NCBI GenBank assembly: GCA_016191285.1
Contig: JACPPA010000012.1
Coordinates: forward strand, 1-64,000
Direction: 5' to 3'
DNA from: Gammaproteobacteria bacterium
GTDB lineage: Bacteria; Pseudomonadota; Gammaproteobacteria; Ga0077536
Length of the DNA stretch: 64,000 nt
Position 1 is the first letter of the stretch; the number at the start of each line of letters is the position of its first letter. The notes below the pieces were generated by a model that saw only the letters and a list, made by a program, of their open reading frames with translations, was not told the origin of the DNA and did no database searches. Positions 49,559 to 58,908 of the stretch are shown here, in pieces. Position numbers and translations under genes: made by a program.

Positions 49559-50197
49559 CTATGGGAGACGTGCAGAGCTGTAGATAGACGTCAAACAGGC
49601 GCCCGTCCAGCTCGTGATCACCGAATCCAAGGGAGGTGCCCCGCCGACAGGGGTACCCACGGCAAGGATATTGCCGGTGCGTTTACTGACATGAGCGATC
49701 GCAAACTTAAACCGGGATGGCGTGTACTTGTTGGGTACAAGACCGAGCACTAGTGCGTCTAACTCGCCGTGGTTGCCACTATCGACGACGCCGGGTGCAT
49801 TGACGACCAGGCTGCCGTTTAAGTTCCGCCAGATATTCGCACCACTGAAGGTGTCTTTGAAATACCCTTTAGTTGGATCGGTGTCGATTCCCCAGCTTTT
49901 ATTTCCATCTTTTGCGGTGCTGAGCTTCAACGCTTTGCAGATTTCGACCCGCACCCGAAACAGATTATCCGTGACGTGATAATTAGCTTCGTCGAGCAGG
50001 ACATTCGCATAGGTCTGCGGCATATTCTCCATGCCACCACAGCCGAGACTAGTCGCCGCCAACGCGGTGCCGTTGTGCAAGGTTACAATGGCCGGCAAAG
50101 TGAGCGAGGCGCCCTTGAGAAATTTTCGCCGGCTAGCCAATCCGCCTAAGACCGCGGGTGCATCCGCCGCCGTATGTTCTGGTGCTTGATCCATCAT
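49559..50197 (-). CDS. Twin-arginine-signal protein of unknown function
   Basis: N-terminus GGLASRRKFLKGASLTLPAIVTLHNGTALAA (SRRKFLK Tat motif). Confidence 0.72.
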   Translation of the reverse strand: MMDQAPEHTAADAPAVLGGLASRRKFLKGASLTLPAIVTLHNGTALAATSLGCGGMENMPQTYANVLLDEANYHVTDNLFRVRVEICKALKLSTAKDGNKSWGIDTDPTKGYFKDTFSGANIWRNLNGSLVVNAPGVVDSGNHGELDALVLGLVPNKYTPSRFKFAIAHVSKRTGNILAVGTPVGGAPPLDSVITSWTGACLTSIYSSARLP

Positions 50198-50362
50198 TGG
50201 CTCCTGGAGCGCGTTACTAGCAACCGTGCAAGATTTACGCCAGTTACTATTCGCGCTGCCTTAACTATAGGGAAAACCGGCGCTTAACATGCCCGGCCAA
50301 GCGCGAATAGCCACCCGCGGCGGCTATTATGTAAAGCCTCCCTTACAAATCCAAGGCGCCGA

Positions 50363-51475
50363 GTGGAGCTTTTTGTAAAGAATATTGACATGCCCCTCCC
50401 GCCGGCTCTCCCTTTCGACGCTAGTCACGCCCTAGCGATGGCCGCCTTCGACGGCGCGAGTTGGGAGCAGACTCTAGCGCTAGGCCGCTTACATGGCATC
50501 GCCGGTCGTTGGCATCGGCTGCTCGACCACGCACAGCTTATTGACCAAGTGCCCGCGCCGGTTCGCAAGCATTTGTGGTCTGAACACTTAATGGCGGCCG
50601 ATCGCGAGCGAATGGCACGGTGGGAAGCCAATCGCATCAATCATGCTTTTCGAGACGTCAGTTTCCCGATTGTGCTCCTCAAGGGAGCCGCCTACATCCT
50701 GTGCGGCCTGCCGCCGGGCGATGCCCGCATTGTGGCCGACGTCGACATCCTTGTCCCTCACTCGTGTTTAGCTGATGCCGAGCAGACACTCAATCGCCAT
50801 GGCTGGCGGAAGAGCCCGAAATCCGACTATGACGAACATTACTATCGCGAGTGGATGCACGAAATTCCGCCAATGCAGCACGGTGCGCGTGGCGCAGTGC
50901 TCGATGTCCATCACAATATCCTGCCGCGTACCTCACGCCTATGCCCTAACGCCGCCGATTTGATCGATAACACCGTGGATGTTCCGGCCAGTCGCTTAAA
51001 AGTATTCGCGCCAGCAGACATGGTGCTGCATAGCGTTGTGCATGGGTTCCACAGCGGCGAATTCGGGAATTGTTTTCGAGATCTGCTGGACGTGCATGAA
51101 CTCGTGAGTCACTTCGCGAACCACTCACCCACGTTTTGGGCGCAATTGCTCACGCGTGTTCACCACTTTCGGTTCGAGCGCCCAACGTTCTACGCGCTTC
51201 GGTATTGCGTGCGGCATTTGGGGACGACTGTGCCGTCGACCTTGATGCAGGAATTAGCACCGTATGGACCGCCACTACCGCTGTTGAGCGTAATGGACTG
51301 GGCGATCGCCCGTGTATTCCTGCCCACGTTGCCGCCCACCCTAGTGCAGCGTGCTGCCTTGCAGGCACTCTATATTCGCTCGCACTGGATCAAAATGCCA
51401 CCCGTCTTGCTCACTCGCCACCTGTGGACGAAGTACCGCATGCGTCGCGGCGCAGCCTCGGATACGGCGCAATAA
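50363..51475 (+). CDS. NTP_transf_5-like nucleotidyltransferase family protein
   Basis: IVLLKGAAYILCGLPPGDARIVADVDILVP. Confidence 0.8.
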   Translation: MELFVKNIDMPLPPALPFDASHALAMAAFDGASWEQTLALGRLHGIAGRWHRLLDHAQLIDQVPAPVRKHLWSEHLMAADRERMARWEANRINHAFRDVSFPIVLLKGAAYILCGLPPGDARIVADVDILVPHSCLADAEQTLNRHGWRKSPKSDYDEHYYREWMHEIPPMQHGARGAVLDVHHNILPRTSRLCPNAADLIDNTVDVPASRLKVFAPADMVLHSVVHGFHSGEFGNCFRDLLDVHELVSHFANHSPTFWAQLLTRVHHFRFERPTFYALRYCVRHLGTTVPSTLMQELAPYGPPLPLLSVMDWAIARVFLPTLPPTLVQRAALQALYIRSHWIKMPPVLLTRHLWTKYRMRRGAASDTAQ

Positions 51476-51532
51476 CGGGTCTTGTGAAGACTGCCATGGC
51501 CGCGCGGGCCAGCGTTGTGGCTGCTCATTCCG

Positions 51533-51600
51533 TGGGAGCGGATTTATCCGCGAAGGGGGCATTGCAATCCTATATATGCGCCGCTAAAGCGGCTCCCTAG
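51533..51600. repeat. REP-like pair
   Basis: gtgggagcggatttatccgcgaa ... gcgccgctaaagcggctccc. Confidence 0.8.
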
Positions 51601-51788
51601 AACGCGATGTTGCGTCGTCGGTAGCTAGCGGATTATGCAGATCGGCTTGCCGATGGAACCATCAGTGCCCAACGCAGCACTAAGCTAAGGAGCTGCGGAC
51701 CTGTCGCGCATTGCCTTCACCACGCGGGACGTGGAATCATCGCGGCTTGAACTTGGCTCCCTTTCATCCTCAACAAAAAGAAGCTTGC

Positions 51789-52757
51789 ATGTCGACGCAG
51801 ACCGCGATTTCAGCATTGCGCGCCTTTATTGGCGAACGCATCATCGGCCAACAACGCCTCATCGACCGCCTCTTAATCGCGCTCTTAGCCGACGGCCATT
51901 TACTGGTCGAAGGGGCGCCCGGTCTCGCCAAGACCCGTGCGATTAAGGTCTTGGGTGAAGGCGTCGAAGGTAACTTTCACCGCATTCAATTCACGCCCGA
52001 CCTGCTGCCGGCGGATTTAACCGGGACTGAAATCTATCGGCCGCAGGACGGCTCGTTCAAGTTTCAACCGGGCCCGTTGTTTCACAATTTGGTTCTCGCG
52101 GATGAAGTTAATCGCGCGCCGGCCAAGGTACAGTCAGCTCTACTCGAAGCCATGGCTGAGCGCCAAATTACCATTGGCCGTGAAACCTATCCCTTACCCG
52201 AATTGTTCTTGGTGATGGCGACGCAAAATCCGCTGGAACAGGAAGGCACCTACCCGCTCCCCGAAGCGCAGCTCGATCGCTTCTTGATGCACGTCGTCAT
52301 CACCTACCCGTCGCCCGACGACGAACAGCGCATTTTAAACCTCGCGCGACAAGAGGCCCTGTCCTCGATCCAAGCGCTCCCCAAGGCGCGGCCCGTGCTC
52401 GATCAAACGCAAATATTCCAAGCGCGCCGCGATGTGTTGAGCGTGTACATGAGTGACGCGCTCGAGCGGTATCTGCTCGAACTCGTGTGCGCCAGCCGCG
52501 CGCCGGCGGCCTACGGCCAAGACCTGGGCAGTTGGCTCGCCTACGGCGCGAGTCCGCGCGCGACCATCGCCATCGACCGCTGCGCCCGCGCGCAGGCCTG
52601 GCTCGCCGGTCGCGACTTTGTGACACCAGACGATATTCAAGCCATCGCGCCGGACGTGTTGCGGCATCGCGTGATCTTGAATTACGAAGCAGCGGCCGAT
52701 GGCGTGACGGCGGACAAATTCGTCACCACGCTCATCGCGCGGGTCGCCGTGCCTTAA
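51789..52757 (+). CDS. MoxR-family AAA ATPase
   Basis: GAPGLAKTRAIKVL, FTPDLLPADLTGTEIYRPQDGSF, VLADEVNRAPAKVQSALLEAMAE. Confidence 0.93.
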   Translation: MSTQTAISALRAFIGERIIGQQRLIDRLLIALLADGHLLVEGAPGLAKTRAIKVLGEGVEGNFHRIQFTPDLLPADLTGTEIYRPQDGSFKFQPGPLFHNLVLADEVNRAPAKVQSALLEAMAERQITIGRETYPLPELFLVMATQNPLEQEGTYPLPEAQLDRFLMHVVITYPSPDDEQRILNLARQEALSSIQALPKARPVLDQTQIFQARRDVLSVYMSDALERYLLELVCASRAPAAYGQDLGSWLAYGASPRATIAIDRCARAQAWLAGRDFVTPDDIQAIAPDVLRHRVILNYEAAADGVTADKFVTTLIARVAVP

Positions 52758-52775
52758 GCGCGCTCCAACGTCGTC

Positions 52776-53729
52776 ATGGGCTTTCGCGACAAATTCGCCG
52801 CCACCGCGCCGGCGGACACTCCCGCCGGACTGGAGCGGATCGTCCCGCAACTAGGCGACTTGCTGGCGCAGAACCAGCGCGCGAGCGCACTCCCGAGTTG
52901 GACGCGCGCGATTCGCGCCCGTCAGCGCGGCGACTATCGGGCGCCGTTAAAAGGCCGCGGGATGGAATACGCCGAGTCGCGACCGTATCAAGCGGGCGAC
53001 GATATTCGCGCGATCGATTGGCGTTTAACCGCGCGCAGCGGCAAGCCGCACACCAAATTATTCCGCGAAGAACGAGAACGCCCCGTCTATGTCTGCGTCG
53101 ACGCACGCGCCGGCATGTCGTTTGCGACGCGCGGCGTCTTTAAACGCGTGCTCGCCGCGCGGGTGGCGGCCTTGCTCGCCTGGCACGCGGTGCAAGGCGG
53201 CGATCGAATTGGCGGCGTGGTGTTTTCCGATACGACGCACACCGAACTCGAACCCGAGCGCGGAAACTTGGCCGCGGTGCGCCTATTCAAAGCCTTGATT
53301 GCGGTCGAACCAGGCAGTGCCGCGCCTAACGGTCATCGGCCAGCGGCCGCTGCACTCCGACGTTTACGGCGCTTGGTGAAACCCGGCAGTTTGGTGTTTG
53401 TCGTTAGTGATGGCCGCGATTTTAACGCCGAGTGCCTGACTGATTTGGCCGCCATGGCGCGCCACAACGACGTTGGGGTGATCGTGGTCTACGACGAATT
53501 TGAACGCACCCTACCGTTGGTCAATCACGCGTTGAAACTAACGAATGGCCATGCCGAATTAGCATTGCCGGCCACCGACGCCGCGACGCAGACCGCGTAC
53601 GCGGCGCGGTTCACCGCGCGCCAGACGGGGCTTGCCAAAGCCTGCCGCGATCACCATATTTTATTCACCAGCGTGGCGACCGCCGCCGACCCGTTGCCCG
53701 TCTTGCAACGTTTCTTTGGCGCGCGGTAA
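52776..53729 (+). CDS. DUF58 domain protein
   Basis: RQRGDYRAPLKGRGMEYAESRPYQAGDDIRAIDWRLTARSGKPHTKLFREERERPVYVCVD. Confidence 0.92.
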   Translation: MGFRDKFAATAPADTPAGLERIVPQLGDLLAQNQRASALPSWTRAIRARQRGDYRAPLKGRGMEYAESRPYQAGDDIRAIDWRLTARSGKPHTKLFREERERPVYVCVDARAGMSFATRGVFKRVLAARVAALLAWHAVQGGDRIGGVVFSDTTHTELEPERGNLAAVRLFKALIAVEPGSAAPNGHRPAAAALRRLRRLVKPGSLVFVVSDGRDFNAECLTDLAAMARHNDVGVIVVYDEFERTLPLVNHALKLTNGHAELALPATDAATQTAYAARFTARQTGLAKACRDHHILFTSVATAADPLPVLQRFFGAR

Positions 53730-54223
53730 TGCTCGATCCCAAGACCTTGCCCTTGCGCGATATTCATCTGCCGCCGGCGATCTCTCCGTGGTGGCCGCTC
53801 GCGCCTGGCTGGTGGCTGCTGGCAGTAGTTGGGGTGGTGCTGGGGCTCGTGGCAATGGCCGTTTGGTGGTGGTGGCGCCGTACTGCGTTACGCCGTGCGG
53901 CGCGTCGTGCATTGTCGCGCATCGGCGCGGAATTTGGCGCGCATCAGAACCGTCATCGCCTAGCCGCCGAGCTCTCGCTGTTGTGTCGTCAAATCGCGTT
54001 GGCGCGTGACACCGGGCAGTCCTCCAACACCACGGCTGCGTGGTTAGAAGCGCTCGATCGCACCTCCCCCCAGCAATTTTTCAGCGCAGGCCCCGGCAGG
54101 ATCTTGGCGAGCGCGCCGTACGACCCTGCGGCTAACTTCGATGCGCAAGCGTTACTTGAGGGGTTGACTCGCTGGTTAGCGCGCTTGCCGCTTGCGCCGC
54201 GCCGCCCGACTGCCGATGTTTGA
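53729..54223 (+). CDS. DUF4381-type membrane protein
   Basis: LRDIHLPPAISPWWPLAPGWWLLAVVGVV. Confidence 0.85.
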   Translation: MLDPKTLPLRDIHLPPAISPWWPLAPGWWLLAVVGVVLGLVAMAVWWWWRRTALRRAARRALSRIGAEFGAHQNRHRLAAELSLLCRQIALARDTGQSSNTTAAWLEALDRTSPQQFFSAGPGRILASAPYDPAANFDAQALLEGLTRWLARLPLAPRRPTADV

Positions 54224-55202
54224 ATTCGCGTGGCCGTGGATGTTGTTAGTCCTGCCGCTCCCGTGGTTGGCGCGGCGATTACTACGACCGGTGACCACGG
54301 CGAGCCACGGTGCGCTGCGCGTACCGAGTCTCGACGATTTTCGCGAATTACCGACGCAGTCGTTACTGATCCCAGCCGCCCACCGCGGCGTCTGGCTAGC
54401 CCTCCTCGCCTGGCTGTGTTTGGTCGTCGCCGCGGCTAATCCACGCTGGCTAGGCGAGCCACTAGGCGTGCCGAGCACCGGCCGCGATCTCATGTTGGCG
54501 GTGGATCTGTCGGAGAGCATGGAGACCCAGGATTTTATTTTCAACGATCAAACGATCGATCGCCTCACCGCGACCAAGATCGTCGCGCGTGATTTTATTC
54601 AACGCCGAGTGGGCGATCGTATCGGTCTACTGGTCTTTGGCGAACAGGCCTACCTGCACGTACCGCTGACGCGCGATCGGCGCACGGTGATGCAACTGCT
54701 GGACGAAACTGCGATCGGTATGGCCGGCCGCAGCACCGCCATCGGTGATGCGATGGGGCTGGCCGTCAAACGCTTGCGCGAACAAGACACGCCGGAAAAG
54801 GTTCTCATTCTGATGACCGATGGTGCGAATACCGCGGGTCAAGTGGAACCCTTGCGCGCCGCGGAACTCGCGGCGGCCGCCGGGCTCAAGGTCTATACCA
54901 TCGGCATCGGCGCCGACGAAATGCTGGTGCGCCAACTGTTCGGCACCATCAAAGTCAATCCTTCGACCGATCTCGACGAGAAGACCATGCGCGGAATCGC
55001 GGACGCCACCGGTGGGCGTTATTTCCGTGCCCGCGACGTGAAATCGCTCGAGGCGATTTATGCCGAACTCGACAAATTGGAACCGGTGGTGCGTGGCGAA
55101 GAACATTACCGGCCAACGAAAGCCCTGTTCCCATGGCCGCTCGCGGCCGGCGTGTTGTGCGCGGCGCTGATTATTTGGCGCCAATTACGGCGCGTGGCAT
55201 GA
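54216..55202 (+). CDS. BatA-like VWA protein
   Basis: MFEFAWPWMLLVLPLPWLARRLL; MIDAS region DLMLAVDLSESM. Confidence 0.9.
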   Translation: MFEFAWPWMLLVLPLPWLARRLLRPVTTASHGALRVPSLDDFRELPTQSLLIPAAHRGVWLALLAWLCLVVAAANPRWLGEPLGVPSTGRDLMLAVDLSESMETQDFIFNDQTIDRLTATKIVARDFIQRRVGDRIGLLVFGEQAYLHVPLTRDRRTVMQLLDETAIGMAGRSTAIGDAMGLAVKRLREQDTPEKVLILMTDGANTAGQVEPLRAAELAAAAGLKVYTIGIGADEMLVRQLFGTIKVNPSTDLDEKTMRGIADATGGRYFRARDVKSLEAIYAELDKLEPVVRGEEHYRPTKALFPWPLAAGVLCAALIIWRQLRRVA

Positions 55203-57001
55203 CCGGCGCGCTGACTGATTTCCATTTTCTACGCCCGCTGTGGCTCGGTGGGTTGGCGCCCTTTCTTTATTTGCTCTGGCGCCTGTGGCGACACGATCCG
55301 GGCCGTGGCCTTTGGCGACAGATCTGCGATACCGCGCTGATTCCGTTTGTGGTCACGGGCGCGGGTAATGGTCAGCCACGGCGTTTGGCGCCGCTCATCG
55401 CCGGTGGCGTCTGCGCCCTCGTCGCGTTGGCCGGACCGACGTTTGAACGACTGCCGCAACCCGTGTTTCGCGATCAGGCAGGTCTCGTCATTTTGCTCGA
55501 CTTGTCCCTGTCGATGAACGCGCGTGACATTGTGCCGAGCCGACTTGAGCGCGCGCGCTTCAAAATCAAAGATCTCCTCGCCGGTCGTTTGGGCGGTCAA
55601 ACCGCGCTGGTGGTATTCGCCGCGCAGCCCTTCACGGTGACGCCCTTAACGGATGATGTCGCGACCATTCAAGCGCAGCTCTCGATCTTGAGCTCGAACC
55701 TGATGCCGCGCCAAGGCAGCGATATCCCGCGTGCGGTGCAGAAAGGGGTCGAACTCCTGACCCAAGCCGGATTCACGCGCGGGGACTTGTTATTGATCAC
55801 CGATGGCGTTGACCTAACCCAGATCGAGCCCGCCACGAGCAAGCTTAAAGGCGGCCAAATCCGGCTGTCGGTGCTCGGGGTCGGAACCGCCGCCGGGGCG
55901 CCGATTCCGGATGCCAACGGCGGTTTCATTAGCGATGCACACGGCGGGATCGTGTTATCGAAGTTAGAACAAACCCCTTTAATACAACTCGCGGCGCGCG
56001 GACACGGCTATTATCAAACCATGACGACGAATAGTGACGACATCGCCGCCTTGAACCACGCCTTTGCCGCCACGCGGACAGCGCATGAGGCGAGCGCCAC
56101 GCAAATCGTAGCCGAACAATGGCGCGAGTTGGGTCCGTGGCTGATGGTACCCGTTTTACTCTGTGCCACGTTCGCGTTTCGGCGCGGCTTGATCATCGGC
56201 ATCGCCTGGCTTGCGGTCAGCGCGCCTGGCGTCGCGCGTGCTGATTGGTGGGCGACCCCGGACCAGGCGGGCAGCCGCGCCTTCGCCAAGCAAGACTACG
56301 CCACGGCGGCGCAACGCTTTGCGACGCCGACCTGGCGCGCGGCGGCCGAATATCGCGCCGGTAACTACGCCGCCGCACTAGCCACCCTCGAACATGCCAA
56401 GAGCGACAATCTCGCCTACAACAAAGGGAATACCCTAGCCCGCCTCGGCCGCTACACCCACGCGATCGACGCTTACGATGAAGCGTTGAAGTTGAATCCA
56501 AATGACGAGGACGCGAAATACAACCGCGAATTGCTGCAGAAAATCGTGAATCAACAACACCCCGACGCCGAACCTGAACGCGAAAAGGATCGTCAACAAC
56601 AGCCGCCGCAGAACGATCGCGCCGAGCAAAACCAAGGCAATGAAGGCGACGACGGACAACGCCAAGCCAAGGGCGCGGGACGCGATACGCAGTTAGCGCC
56701 GCCCTCGACTGAGAAGGACAAGGCCAAGGCGCAAGGACAAAAAGATCAGCAGAAGGCATCGTCCGCGTCGCGCCAAAGCTCCACCCAGGACGAATCCGCG
56801 GCCGCCGCGGATCAACAACGGCAACACGCGCAGCGTGGCAAGGCTGCGCAGGATGCACAGGCGGAAGCCGAAACCAAATTGGCGACCGAACAGTGGTTGC
56901 GGCAAATTCCCGATGATCCGGGTGGCTTACTGCGACGCAAGTTCGAATATCAGTATGGCCGGACTTACCGGGACGAAGCGGAAAGCGATAAACCGTGGTA
57001 A
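55199..57001 (+). CDS. BatB-like VWA protein fused to BatC-like TPR domain
   Basis: VILLDLSLSMNARDIVPSRLERARFKI; C-terminal YNKGNTLARLGRYTHAIDAYDEALKLNPNDEDAKYN. Confidence 0.9.
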   Translation: MTGALTDFHFLRPLWLGGLAPFLYLLWRLWRHDPGRGLWRQICDTALIPFVVTGAGNGQPRRLAPLIAGGVCALVALAGPTFERLPQPVFRDQAGLVILLDLSLSMNARDIVPSRLERARFKIKDLLAGRLGGQTALVVFAAQPFTVTPLTDDVATIQAQLSILSSNLMPRQGSDIPRAVQKGVELLTQAGFTRGDLLLITDGVDLTQIEPATSKLKGGQIRLSVLGVGTAAGAPIPDANGGFISDAHGGIVLSKLEQTPLIQLAARGHGYYQTMTTNSDDIAALNHAFAATRTAHEASATQIVAEQWRELGPWLMVPVLLCATFAFRRGLIIGIAWLAVSAPGVARADWWATPDQAGSRAFAKQDYATAAQRFATPTWRAAAEYRAGNYAAALATLEHAKSDNLAYNKGNTLARLGRYTHAIDAYDEALKLNPNDEDAKYNRELLQKIVNQQHPDAEPEREKDRQQQPPQNDRAEQNQGNEGDDGQRQAKGAGRDTQLAPPSTEKDKAKAQGQKDQQKASSASRQSSTQDESAAAADQQRQHAQRGKAAQDAQAEAETKLATEQWLRQIPDDPGGLLRRKFEYQYGRTYRDEAESDKPW

Positions 57002-58737
57002 CGAAGTGCTTGAGTGTCGTGTTAGCGCTGCTGTTCTTGAGTTTCGACTGTGCGGCGGCCGACGTTGACGTGCAAGTCGAACCCGATCCGCCGGCCGCTG
57101 GCGAATCGTTTCGGATCGCTTTCGTCGCGCAGGGTGAAATCGACGGCGAGCCGGACTTCGCAACGCTCGAAACCGTGGTCGACATCCTCAGTCGTAATCG
57201 CCAGACCTCCATTCAATGGATTAATGGCAAGCACACACGCACCACCAGCTGGGTGCTCGAAGTTATGCCGAAGCAGGCCGGCAAGCTGGTGATTCCAGCC
57301 CTCACTTTCGGCGCGAGCGAATCCGCGCCGCGTACGGTGGCTATTGCCGGCACTGCTGGCGTCCCGACCGATGACGGCTTGCTGCTCGAAGTCGAGGCCA
57401 CCCCGCAAAATCCTTACGTGCAACAGCAGGTCACTTACATCATTCGCCTATGGCGTCGATTCGAACTCAGCAATGGCACGCTGTCGGAACCGCGCCTCGG
57501 CACCGATGCGCTGGTGCGGCCGCTCGGCGAGGATAAGCATTTCGACGCCGAGAAAAACGGCAAGCGCTACGAAGTGATCGAGCGGCGTTTTGCCTTGTTT
57601 CCGCAAAAAAGTGGCGCGACCGAAATCAAGCCGGTGACGGTAACCGCCCAGGTGTTGGCACGCGGCTTATCGCTGTTCGATATGTTTGGCCAATCGGTCA
57701 AAACCAAGCGCTTATCCTCGGCCGCAATCCCGCTGACGGTGCGCCCAGTGCCGGCATCCTTTCCAGCGGGAGCCGCGTGGCTACCGGCGCGGCGTGTGCG
57801 CTTAAACGAAACCTGGGAACCGGCGACGCTCGCGGCCGCGGTTGGAGAACCCATGACGCGGACGCTGACGCTATGGGCTGAAGGTCTGACGCCGGGCCAG
57901 TTGCCGACGCTCAAATTCACCCCGCCGGCGGGGCTTAAACTCTATCCGGATCAACCCAAACTGACTGAAGAACAACATGACGGCCTGGTGACGGCGGTGC
58001 ACCAGGAAAAAATTGCGTTGATTGCCGAGCAACCGGGCGAGGTGTCCGTGCCGGCAGTTGAAGTGCCATGGTGGAATCTTGACACTGGTCAAGTCGAAAT
58101 CGCGAAGGTTCCTGCCGCGGTGTTAAGCGCGCGTGCGGCGCCAGCAACCTCCAGCGCCGCGAGCGCGCCGACGCAATCCACAGTGAGTCCCGAACCGGCG
58201 CCGAAAATACTGCCGCTCGTGACCTCGATCAACCCGACCGACGGCGTGAGTCATCGCTGGCAATGGGTAGCCATTGGCGCGCTGTGCGGCTGGCTGTTAA
58301 CTGGTATCTGGGCGCTGCGGGTGTGGCGTCGTGGCAAGGCCACGCCATCCGCGCGCGCCGACGTCGCGATCGCGCGCGCCGAATCACTCGGCGCCACTAC
58401 CGCTCGGGTTACCAAAGCGTGTCATGCGAATGATCCGCGCGCCGCGCGAGAAGCGTTGCTGACATGGGCAGCGCAGTGTTGGCCAGAAACGCCAACTACC
58501 GGGCTCGGCGCGCTGGCAGATGCTGTCCCCGAAATCAGCGCGCAGATTCAGGTTTTGAATGCGGCGCTCTACGGTACTGCTCAGGCCCCATGGGTGGGCG
58601 CTCCTCTTGCTGAAGGCTTTGCCCGCGCGCTTAAACGCGCGGCCGTTCGCGTCCCCGGCCCCGCGCCGGCGCTGCCGATCCTCTTTAAAGTAACGCAGGC
58701 CGCGACCGCTACTAATGCGAACGCGCTTTTCGACTAA
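56995..58737 (+). CDS. BatD-like protein
   Basis: VDVQVEPDPPAAGESFRIAFVAQGEIDGEPDF; single C-terminal TM. Confidence 0.88.
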   Translation: MVTKCLSVVLALLFLSFDCAAADVDVQVEPDPPAAGESFRIAFVAQGEIDGEPDFATLETVVDILSRNRQTSIQWINGKHTRTTSWVLEVMPKQAGKLVIPALTFGASESAPRTVAIAGTAGVPTDDGLLLEVEATPQNPYVQQQVTYIIRLWRRFELSNGTLSEPRLGTDALVRPLGEDKHFDAEKNGKRYEVIERRFALFPQKSGATEIKPVTVTAQVLARGLSLFDMFGQSVKTKRLSSAAIPLTVRPVPASFPAGAAWLPARRVRLNETWEPATLAAAVGEPMTRTLTLWAEGLTPGQLPTLKFTPPAGLKLYPDQPKLTEEQHDGLVTAVHQEKIALIAEQPGEVSVPAVEVPWWNLDTGQVEIAKVPAAVLSARAAPATSSAASAPTQSTVSPEPAPKILPLVTSINPTDGVSHRWQWVAIGALCGWLLTGIWALRVWRRGKATPSARADVAIARAESLGATTARVTKACHANDPRAAREALLTWAAQCWPETPTTGLGALADAVPEISAQIQVLNAALYGTAQAPWVGAPLAEGFARALKRAAVRVPGPAPALPILFKVTQAATATNANALFD

Positions 58738-58908
58738 GTCACGCAACGCCGGGACCTCCTAGAATGTTTTTTGAGATGAGTTCTAAATCGACGCGTTTCT
58801 ATCGTGGAAGGCGCCTTGAGCTTCGAATTCTGCGGAATTTCGCCATTCGCGGCTAAAGCCGCTTCCACAACAGCAGCGCGTCCTGGTTGACTCGCGTTAC
58901 CGCGAGCC

